64,000 bases of DNA from Dendrocalamus latiflorus (lineage: Eukaryota; Streptophyta; Magnoliopsida; Poales; Poaceae). This document shows positions 55,141 to 64,000 of the stretch, in pieces. The notes under the pieces were generated by a model. That model saw only the letters and a list, made by a program, of their open reading frames with translations, searched no databases and was not told where the DNA came from. The stretch covers positions 28,766,967-28,830,966 of the forward strand of contig CM029658.1 of NCBI GenBank assembly GCA_017311315.1. Reading direction: 5' to 3'. A program made the position numbers and the translations under genes. Position 1 is the first letter of the stretch. Every line of letters starts with the position of its first letter.

Positions 55141-56110
55141 GAAGAATCCAAGGCTTGAACATGGTGTTCATGGGTACTCTCGGCCGAAGTACTCATCGGT
55201 CTAGTGTGGTATCTACCCCGACCTTCGACTTCTCCTTCGGCTACCCGAAGTTGGAGTGTGGCATTGTATCTCAGATTGCCACTATCTTCTTGCATGGCAT
55301 AGCAATGCGCTTGGTTTTTTGGGACAGCGTAGCCTACGTGCCTTGTCTTCTTCGACTGCTTCTTGGTGATTTTGAGTATTACTGGTACTGTGAGTTTGTC
55401 TGCTGTTTGCTCTTGTAATTTCGAGATATATTTCTGATATTTGTATGGTATCACTAATTGGAAATTACAAAGCTCTGGATTCATTTGCTCGATGATGAAA
55501 TGACATTTCCTAAGATTATATAGGAATGTAAGGGTATATAGATCTTGAGCTTTTGGCTAGCTTTACTATTTGTATACTCTGATCATTGCATTTGCTATAC
55601 TTAGCTTGATGCTATCTTAGTTCAGTGGTTAAGTTTCAATTGTTCTTACTGTAGCCGAACTCTTGCCCTGTTATAATCAATAGTATTCATGTTATTAGAA
55701 TGTTAGATTGATTATACTATCCCTTTATACTGTCAAGCATCATTAGATCATGATTTGGTAGTTTTCTTTAATAGCAAAACTTGATTTAGAGTTCAAGATC
55801 CAATCTATAACTATGATCTGGTATCCTCGAACATACGGGCTCTTGTCTCTCACGATTCTTCTCATTTCTCCGTGAATCTTCAATACACTTCTGGGCTTTC
55901 TTCATCTCTAAATCGGCCAACTGACCGCGCGGTTTGTCCGCACTTTGAACTGTGTCTGTCGGTGCTGAGCTGGGCCATTGATTCCACCGAACTGCTCCTT
56001 GGCCCAAGCCGACGCTGCTACTGCTGTCCGCTGGTGCCCAAGCCCACAAGGAAACGACTCCTGCTACTGTACGTGTTCCACACGAACTCCAACACGCAGC
56101 GAGGAACAAG
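55141..56110. other. intergenic, nothing recognised
   Basis: A/T-moderate sequence with short frames only. One frame at 55155-55418 (MNMVFMGTLGRSTHRS) is continuous but matches nothing I know. Confidence 0.4.
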
Positions 56111-56610
56111 GGTGGAAACGGATCCGATATAAATTGAACAGTGATATTATCACATTTCTATTTAAATTTTGTAAAAGAATTTAAATATTATCGAATATAA
56201 ATATAAATTGAATAGTGTAACGAATATGAATTCTAATCGAATATCTACCTAATACGGTCGGATTCGGATATCCTCGTAACTTATGTAGTATAAAAATATT
56301 AATGATATTTTATCTTCAAACAGTTACGCTTAATCGTTCTAATTCATTTACTTCATCTAAAGAAACACAGATTCATATTAAATTAAAAAAACGTGTCTAA
56401 CTAATAAGTCATATTTCAATAAAATACGTATATTGCTTCACCGAATATGGATATGAATAGTCTGGATAAAATAACATTTCGGATAATAAAAGTTTATACC
56501 ATATTCGTATCTATATTTTTATGTGAAGTCGAATATAAATAAGAACAGGAGAGAACTTATTAATCGGATAGAAAAATCTATATCGTATTTTTCATATATG
56601 CCACTGTAGT
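56111..56610. other. AT-rich block with GGATATGGATA-like words
   Basis: Repeated CGAATAT, GGATATGAATA and CGGATTCGGATATCC-like words, a style common in non-autonomous DNA elements of grasses. I found no clean ends. Confidence 0.35.
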
Positions 56611-56624
56611 AATTTTTAATTTTG

Positions 56625-57775
56625 ATCCTTAGATGTCTGTTTTTGTAAATTTAGTTCTCTCTTTAAGTTCGGTAACCACAGCAGACAGTATGTGTCTTCT
56701 ATCATGCTACCGTAATTTAGCAAGAGAGTGCCAGCATAGGAGGTTAGTTGAGCACGACATGGCAAATATACGCACAGTGGCCCATGGGCTCCACCGGTCT
56801 GCCGAGCTTCCTGTGATCGGTAGGTGGCCTCCCGCGCTGCCTGCACCACAGTGCTTTGTATGATCGACTTCCTCGTGAGCTGAATTAATCACCACCGTGT
56901 TCCGGCGAGAATCACGAGCTATTGCTGCCCCTAGCTAGCTAGTCAAAAAAATTTGCGTGTCAGTTAAGTTGCGGCAGGTATCGAGTCTGTGCCTACATAT
57001 GTATACAGTGAAAAACTGCACCTTTGCACCGTGGCAACAATGCAGCGTGAAGTCCCAAACCAACTCATCAATTCGAGAAGCCTTGCATTCTAGAACGGAA
57101 GTAAAGAAAAAGCTTTTGTTTAATTCCATTTTTCTGTTTCTTTCAAGATCTACCAGTACGGCCAGTCTCAATGGAGTTTCATGGAGGGTTTCATGCACAT
57201 TAAATACGGTGCCACATCAGCCAAAAGAAGCTTTTTGCATGAAACTAGGAGGAGAGAGAAGGAAAACGTTTCATCCCCATGAAACCTTTAAGCGTTGTTT
57301 CCAAAACGTTGGTAATCGTGTGAAATCCCCACTGAGAGCCTTGTTGGGTTTCATCCCGTGCGAGCGTGCTTCTGATTGGAGAAGAGAAGGAAGAGGGGAC
57401 CACAGAAAGGCTAAAATAACCTATGAAACCGCGCAATGAAACTATACACTGAGAGAAAAGACTTGTTTCATGTTTTGTTTTATATCTTGGAAACTGGGAG
57501 GTGAAATCTTGCATTGAGACTAGCCTACTAGTAGAGCATATGAAGCCATCTATCGAGCCTGGGAAACTCAGCAGCTCCTATACCAAGCCAAGGCAGCTCG
57601 ACAGGCTAGTGAAGACCACGGCTATTACACCCCTGCTTGCCTTGCCACACTCGTCCGGCCTCCTATGCTATCATTTTCCTGCTGAGCTATGGTAGCATAG
57701 TAGAAGACATATATTATTTACCACAGCTACCGAGCACACTAGATTTAAAAAACAAATGTTTAAAGGTGTTTCAGT
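56625..57775. mobile_element. fold-back element with long imperfect inverted repeats
   Basis: 56630-56775 (GTGTCTTCTATCATGCTACC, AGCATAGGAGG) is repeated in inverted, roughly 70 percent similar form at 57625-57770 (complement ATGTCTTCTACTATGCTACC, AGCATAGGAGGCC). Arms of about 140 bp separated by about 850 bp that contain a MITE. Mutator-like or fold-back origin is possible; termini not defined. Confidence 0.6.
57160..57525. mobile_element. 366-bp Tourist-like MITE
   Basis: Inverted ends GGCCAGTCTCAATG and (complement) GGCTAGTCTCAATG, flanked by TAC at 57157-57159 and 57526-57528. Inner sequence is rich in TTTCAT/ATGAAA. GGCCAGTC ends and a 3-bp duplication fit PIF/Harbinger (Tourist) MITEs, although TAC is not the usual TWA. 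Confidence 0.8.
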
Positions 57776-59225
57776 GCGATATATGCGATGGTCTGTGCGG
57801 CATTGCCCGGTGGCCTTGCCAGCATGACGAGGATACCTCTCCCTCTCCCACCACGCCTATATATTTCTCATGCGGTTCCATGCACCATAACAAATAGAAT
57901 CGTACCAAAATCCACGGAGCTCACCGAAGCCAAAGTGTTTTCTCCGAGAGAGAAAACTAGAGTTTCACCGAAGCCAAAGTCGCCCCTACGGAGCTCAGGG
58001 CAACGCCCTGCCTAACGCCTATAGGCGCCATCGTCTCCTTCCCTCTGTTTCCCTAACGTCCCTCTGTTTCACCCGATCTAGTATAGGGTAATTTCCTATT
58101 CTTTTCCTAGGTTTTGGGGATTTTGCTGTATAATTGACTACGTTTAAATCTTTGATGCTTAGATACTTTTTGCTACGATTAGTCTGCGCGATATGCGTCA
58201 TTTAGTTGATTGATCGATCATCAACGTGTTAGTCCAGCCAATGAAATTTGAACAAAAAAAGTAGGGCAGAGTAATTCTGGACAGACAGCACGAGAGATTG
58301 TTTCTCTGCTAGACTTGACAAGTCGTCTTCTAGTGTTTTTGTAATAAGCTATTACATCAGTACTTTCGATACAGATGCAATCAACTATCTCGTAAAATTT
58401 CATGTCTGAATTTGACCAGTACATGGATAGCAAAAAGAGAGTTGTAGAGAAGTAAATCTTAAAGATAGAAATTCCTATTGACCAAAATCTGTAATTTTTG
58501 TTTCTCTAGCCTATATGGACGAGTGATTCATTTTGATTGATTTTAAGAAAAATTTCAAAACCATTTTCAAGGAGTTTTGAGATTGAGAGCACCAAATTAT
58601 TTTCAAGGGTGGGTGAGCCGGATACGCCCTCCGACTCCAATTACTTTCACTGTAAAGTGGTATTTCCTATACCGTTCGTTAGCAGTCTCCCCCGTCAAGA
58701 GCTCAAACTATAAACTTGCAAGATGAGATGAATATGTAGCAATACTGCAAAAAAAAAAAGTATGCAATCGTTGGACGTCACGATACTGCGATGTTATTTA
58801 ATCATTGTGCACCGGATTAATCGAAATATAGTGAATAATTATACATTCTTAATCGAAACTTATATATTAAAATTTTGTTTAAATATAATTTATTTATCAA
58901 CTTTATAATACATTATCACTACATAAAGTAATATAGCCATAATTTAAATACCCCTTCATTCTTCAATAATAGTCAATTTCTTTTCGGCTTATGGCTTATG
59001 ACTTCTCATAAACAAATAAATTGGACGACTTTTGTGATGCCGTATTGAAGTGGCTTATCAACACAATCTTTTTAAAGTGGTTTATCAACTTATCGTCATT
59101 CGGTTTGTTCACACAAGCGTTCGTACTAGAATAAATTGTTACAAATGTGGGCAATTTTTTAATTCCAAATTTTAATAGGAGACAAATACAATAAACTAGT
59201 GATTCAAAACTTACTACTAATAGCA
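57776..59225. other. AT-rich intergenic stretch
   Basis: No gene recognised. A GGCTTATGGCTTATGACTTC phrase near 58985 resembles ends of common grass hAT-type elements, but I could not pair it. Confidence 0.4.
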
Positions 59226-59799
59226 GGCTACTCATCATACTTCAGAATATACTCAAGAAAATATAGTAACAAAGTCGAACATGCGCGCGAACGACTTACT
59301 TTTTTGCCTGATAAAGAACAGGAAGCCGCGCAGGCTTGACGCAGTGCAGAACATAGATGACGTAGTGCAATGAGCGGTCGCGCAGATGCACTGCCCAGAA
59401 ACCTTATTGCCGCCCCGTGCAGGTACTCTCTGCGGCAATGGTTCGGAGATTGTTGCTCTCCCTCCTTCCAGGTGCACGCCGGAAAGAGAGGTCGACGAGG
59501 TTCAGATGGCACAGCACAACAGCAGAGCAGAAAGTAGAGGAAGAATGGAGGTGCAAAATTCTCTCTTTTTTCCTGGACGTCTCCAGGCCCTTTTAAGGGT
59601 GCTGTAGTTATTCACTAGTAACTGCTGCGTTTTAAACAGAATTATGCACTTGTAACTGCCTCATCAAATCACAAATTAAGCAGTGTAAATTCACTTATAA
59701 CTACCTCATTCAAATGTTTGAATCTCATTCAAACAGAGAGAGTGAGGTGCATGGTTTAGCAAAAATAAAGATGGACTTGGTCTGCCAAGTGGCGCGCCA
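59226..59799. other. unassigned stretch with a 94-aa minus-strand frame
   Basis: Minus-strand frame 59512-59228 is open but shows no domain or bias I trust. Confidence 0.3.
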
Positions 59800-61462
59800 T
59801 GTCACAGCACTGTGATTTTCACGTCACGATGCTGGTTGAGCAGCCATGATCGAGCGGATCCTTCGAGCACCGTCGGAAGGTAATTGGCCATGATGTGCTC
59901 ACTCCTCCTGTTGCACGGACCACGGTCATGTAAATCTGAAGAAACTCGATGGGATTCTGAGACCCGTCGAATTTCTCTATGCTCACCGGTCGAAATCGTG
60001 GCGGCCAGCGTACTACCCGGAGCTTGGGCACGAACGCTCGGCATCCAGCAATGATCTCCTAACATCTCCTCTGGGAAAACGGGTAGTTGACATTGCTAGG
60101 CAAACGCACTCGGCACTGCCCGATGGTAGGCGGATCGGACCTGTAATAGGCCTCATCCAGTCAAGGATGATACTCATGGTCCATTTGCTGCTACAGGTTC
60201 CTTGCTCGAAGTGGTGACCGAGCGCTGACTTGTCGATCCGAAGCAATCCGGGGGAGTCCCCTTTAGCTAGTATTGCGGTCAGGAGTGCGACGCGCTCTGT
60301 CACCTAACTGACTCTTGCGAGGAAAATTTCGTGAATGACTAGAAGAAGTCGTACCTTGTCGACTCTCGAAGCGATGTCGGTGAGGTTGCTCAAGTCGGGC
60401 CATCACGATGTGGAGCCTTCGTGCAATGTCCTCCGCGAAGTGGTCATAGCCCGACGCTCGAGCAAGCTCTTGAGTTGGTTCTCAAGCAAGTCGCTGATCC
60501 GTTGAAGCTCCTGTGCCTCCTTAGGTTGGTACTAGGCCCGCCATAGGCAAAGCACTCTAGGTAGCAAGTCGCCTTTGCCGAGTAGTCTCAGGAACCTTAA
60601 CCTCTGATGCAAACTGGGGCTGCATCAGAGGAGAATGAGTATTTCTAGGATTTCTTCCATGCTCATCAGAGTATTGATCAGGCTCATCACTGGAGGTCTC
60701 GTCACCATTCCCACAAGAGGAGGGAGAGTGTGATCGTCGGGGAGCATCCTCAGGTCTTCCTCCGAGAGGGTGACGAGAATCTGAGGGTAGGGCAAAAACC
60801 TCCTGTCTAGAATCTTCACTTCCAAGGGATGCCCCCTCGTCCGAAGAATCATCAAGCGAGACCGTCTAGCGACTTGGGGGTAAATCCTGCTAGGTAGGAG
60901 AAGTTTGGGTTATAACCGTCCCCAGCCAGATCTGCTCCCTGCGAGAATGCGGACGAACACAAAGTGTGCCCGCCCATGGCCTTCGCCAGGTCGTCTGGAG
61001 AGTCATCACCAAGAACTGGTGATGCACTTCCCAATCGCAGAGATTGGGGCTCTGCAAAACTACGTAGGGCAACGTGGTGGGACTTGAATGTTTGGAAATG
61101 GACCCATCGTCGTATTGCGAGCCCTCATCATGGTTGGATTGACCATTGTCGCTTGGGGGAGATGAGTCCTCCATTGGGCATACTGCTGTGGGGGACTTGG
61201 ATCCCTCATCAGCCTTTCCGGTGGCGTCGTCTCTAGGATCATCGTAGGAATCTCCAAGGAGACATTCACTTTCAGGAGCAAGCAAGACCTACTTGTAGTT
61301 ATAGCAGGCCTCCATGTCGATACTTGCGTAGTCGGCCAAGTCAAACCAATTCTCCTCATTCCATTGCATCTGCCATGAGAACATCAGAAGGAAAAAAGAG
61401 AAGGTTGCCGATGAGGAAATTACTGGAGTCTAGGAAGAAGGATCCCACAGACGGCGCCAATT
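59800..61462 (-). pseudogene. decayed Tat/Athila-type gypsy gag
   Basis: The minus strand after the primer-binding site holds gag pieces in shifting frames: an acidic N-terminal part (ECLLGDSYDDPRDDATGKAD, about 61270-61210), then VVRWPPRFRPVSIEKFDGSQ and NPIEFLQIYMTVVRATGG (about 60010-59890), then EHIMANYLPTVLEGSARSWL (about 59890-59830) in another frame. The gag core is the same type as in the young element (compare WPEDFKFPSVIEPFKG). It stops at about 59800 with no protease or reverse transcriptase. Confidence 0.8.
61441..61460 (-). promoter_or_regulatory. minus-strand primer-binding site
   Basis: Minus strand TTGGCGCCGTCTGTGGGATC one base from the LTR end (61462), parallel to TGGCGCCATCCGTGGGGA in the young element. 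Confidence 0.75.
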
Positions 61463-62215
61463 GTCGATGTTTTAATATCAATCTTTTGTATGATTTGTTT
61501 GGATTCAGGGAAACTCCTAGAAGACTCGGTGTATGCGCCTTCAAAGTAGAGACACGGGAAACCTTATCCTGGTTCAGGCCTTTTCCTTAGAGAATAACAA
61601 CCCTACGTTCAATATGATTGCTAATTGCTGGAAAGTAGATTACAACAGAGAATTACCTGAATGGCTAGTCTATCTTATGCGAATGGTTCATCCAATCGTC
61701 CCCTCTCTTCCTTTGACATTATCCTTTATATAGCTGACGAAGCGATGGCAGTTGTCCCGCATCGGAAGACGTCTCAACGCTTCAGATGATAACCGCCTGA
61801 CGGAAGTTATTGTCAGAGAGACATAAGTGGACCGTTCGTCGTGTAGCGGTTGTTGTCAGAAAGAGATCATGTGCAATTAGTGGACTAACGCGCGTTCTAA
61901 TCACCTTGTCAGAGGAATCAACAGTGTTATTCATTGTCGTAGACAAGTTGGTTTGGAGTTTAGACTTGTTGCAAGAACTCTCACGACTAGAGAGTAGTCG
62001 TAGTAAGACTTACGACTATGTGATCGTAGAAGGACTTACAACCATTGAATAATCGCAGTAAGACTTACGACTATGTGGTTGTAGAAGGACTTACGACCAT
62101 AGGATAGTCGCAGTAAGACTTATGACTATGTGGTCGTAAAAGGACTTACGACTATAGGATAGTCGCAGTAAAACTTACGACTATATGGTCATAAAAGTAC
62201 TTACGACCATCTGCT
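61462..62215 (-). repeat. 5' LTR of the decayed gypsy element, outer end not defined
   Basis: The LTR inner end on the minus strand is ACATCGACA. It has a minus-strand TATATAAAGG box at about 61724-61733 and a 55-bp tandem repeat near its outer part. I could not find the outer terminus or a target duplication. Confidence 0.65.
61985..62215. repeat. 55-bp tandem repeat, about 4 copies
   Basis: Unit GTCGCAGTAAGACTTACGAC, TATGTGGTCGTAGAAGGAC, TTACGACCATAGGATA. Each unit contains GTCGTAAG/CTTACGAC inverted words. Confidence 0.92.
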
Positions 62216-64000
62216 ATATTTTTATCCTATTGATAAAGGATATAATAAAGAAATATAATAACATAATAATTTAAGAATTATTCTATTCCCGTCACTTACT
62301 TTGAAATGCTCTATGTCAAAAGCTCTACGGCTAGTCCGCTCTAGCTCGGTACGAACGCCCACCAGAAACTTCGCTCCAATGTAGATCTGACATCTGTTGA
62401 AGGGATAGGGCAAGGTAGGCAGGCACTGCAGCTCCGAAGTCAATGGATAGAGGCAACGCATGAGATCTTGTGGCAAGGACGGCATCGTCGACGGCTTACA
62501 CCCACTGAACATCGTCTTCTCTGGCCTAGGACGCCGCTAAGCCATCGTCTCCTCTAGCCTGGAGATTAGAGCAGAGGAAGAATGAAGATTTGCATTGCAG
62601 TAACAGATTAGAGGTCATGTGTTCAACCGTGGGCAAAAAGTGTAATTTCGCTCGACTTAGGGAGGTGGGGATGAATGGGTGTATACGTGGAGGACACATC
62701 ATCCCTATTGTGCCATCTCAGACCGTAAAACCACCCGATGACCTCAGATGAGACACTCATAAAAGTTTGATGACTAAAAACACTTATTTTCTTAGTTTCG
62801 TGATCTATCTTAGTTCGATTAGCGTTTGCTTCATAAGCCAATATAAATGCATGATTTTTCAAAACGATTTATTTACTCATCCTATTTTTATCTTGTACAC
62901 GTACCTCTTCTCTTATTTTTTTATCACTTACTCTCTTCTTTTAAAAGCTATTTTTTTCGATCACTAAATATTTTTAATCAAAATTATCAACCGTGATCAA
63001 TCCGAACACCCACTAAACCATTTGGAGACGTTTCATGACCCACCATGCAGTTTACTATAATGATTTGTGCCAATGAACCTTTTCAAGCAAATGGGTAGTT
63101 GCATGTCAATATTTCCATTAAATGTTCTTTACAGCTGCTGCTGCTATCTTCTTTCGTCCTAAAAATAATCAATGGCCAGGATTGATCTACAATGCAAGGA
63201 TGCCCTCCACAAAACAACCTGCAAGCATTAACAAACATAGGGCCTGTACTTTTTAGCTGCAGCTTGTGGTCTTTAGCTGCGGCTTGTGACTTTTGGGCTG
63301 TTTGTACGAGAGATTACAGAGTAATAGAAACTCATGTGCGATTTTTACCGATATAAATGAAGTCAGTAAAATATGCACTATAATTAACTAGTAGACCATA
63401 TCTTGAAAAAAGATACTCCGTTTAGAAGTTAGTTACTATAGAAAAACCGAAAAGCAGTTTTTAGAAGTTAAAAAGAATAAGGTCTACACTTGCCGAAATT
63501 TGACCCAAGAAAATACACAAATTTCGGACGAAGCTTCACGGAAGTTTCCTGTCCTCTTTGGTCATTGCATGATATGCTGCCATGGCAGGTCCAGCCAAAG
63601 AAGGCATTGCTCATTTTAACTTTTGCTTTTACCTTTAAGTTTTCGATTTTTGAAAGCCTCTGACTTCTTAATTTATTTTTTCTATTTTTTTAATTTTCTG
63701 TTTTTTCTTTTTCGATGATGATATATTTTTAAAATTAATTATGTAGAAAAAGTTAATAGACGCTACCATGCCAAAAAAACCCGCTACAATACCCAGGCTT
63801 AAATGTCCAAATGAGCACTGCCGAAATATTGGAACAAAAGTAGGGCAGAGTATCTGCACAGACAGAGCACAAGAAGTTAGGCCTGTTCTTTGTGGCTTCA
63901 GCTTTTGGTTTTCTACAGTAAACAACTTTTTTTATAGTAAACAACTTTTTTTTATAGTAAATAGCTTTTAACAGAGTGCCATTTAAGATAGAGTCTATCA
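62216..64000. other. AT-rich intergenic end of the window
   Basis: No gene recognised. AGGGCCTGTACTTTTTAGC at about 63239 and TAGGCCTGTTCTTTGTGGC at about 63877 resemble starts of grass hAT-type MITEs; the second would run past the window end and the first has only a weak partner near 63487. Confidence 0.35.

Noticed and set aside
59228..59512. 94-codon minus-strand frame
   Set aside because: No recognisable domain, no splice or promoter context, composition like flanking DNA.
63239..63487. Possible hAT-type MITE
   Set aside because: Inverted ends are weak and no 8-bp duplication was found.

Overview
The window is plant nuclear DNA, almost certainly from a grass (Poaceae). The evidence is nested LTR retrotransposons of grass-type families, a CACTA (En/Spm) transposon whose palindromic repeats carry a CACAGACGGTT core, hAT-type and Tourist-like MITEs, a CC-NBS-LRR resistance-gene relic and a Golgi-type glycosyltransferase gene. 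I cannot fix the species. Almost everything is mobile DNA. Host-like genes are limited to the glycosyltransferase (interrupted, frameshifted) and the NBS-LRR pseudogene.

Layout, left half. 1-25929 is a nest. An old Tat-type Ty3/gypsy relative survives as 8268-11734, 13162-13593 and 24511-25929. It was hit by a second gypsy element on the minus strand (5551-8267). That element was itself hit in its protease region by a Ty1/copia element (1-5550, minus, running off the left edge). The old element also took a solo copia LTR (11740-13156, TSD CCCAT) and a young, complete but non-autonomous Tat-type element (13599-24505, TSD GGGCC, 236-bp LTRs with 2 differences). The young element keeps gag-protease, lacks reverse transcriptase and integrase, and carries a four-exon gene on the opposite strand between two blocks of the same 68-bp satellite.

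Middle. 26091-29727 is an internally deleted copia element (TSD GTGCA). A degenerate minisatellite (30180-30987, resuming 34650-34816) is split by a 3.7-kb LTR with a plus-strand TATA box. A second LTR (34817-37377) abuts and truncates an NBS-LRR pseudogene (37400-39160). A further solo LTR (39504-42787, candidate TSD CAGAT) contains two hAT-type MITEs, each with a perfect 8-bp TSD.

Right half. A minus-strand type-II membrane glycosyltransferase gene has its first exon near 54.2 kb and its catalytic exon at 43.0-43.9 kb. A 10-kb CACTA element (about 43978-54060) sits between them. The CACTA carries a TNP2 transposase gene with a 1-nt frameshift. It also carries an intact seven-exon, 845-residue gene with a Transposase_24-type N-terminus and a Ulp1/C48 cysteine-protease C-terminus. 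Each gene is preceded by an array of palindromic repeats; a third array sits at the right end, and a roughly 275-nt near-perfect hairpin lies in the leader of the second gene. From 54.3 to 64 kb there is an orphan promoter-like segment, a fold-back element with a Tourist-like MITE inside, and a decayed gypsy element with a 5' LTR (59800-62215).

The strongest candidates for undescribed biology are the CACTA architecture (array-gene-array-hairpin-gene-array) and the intron-containing antisense gene conserved in two copies of the Tat-type family.
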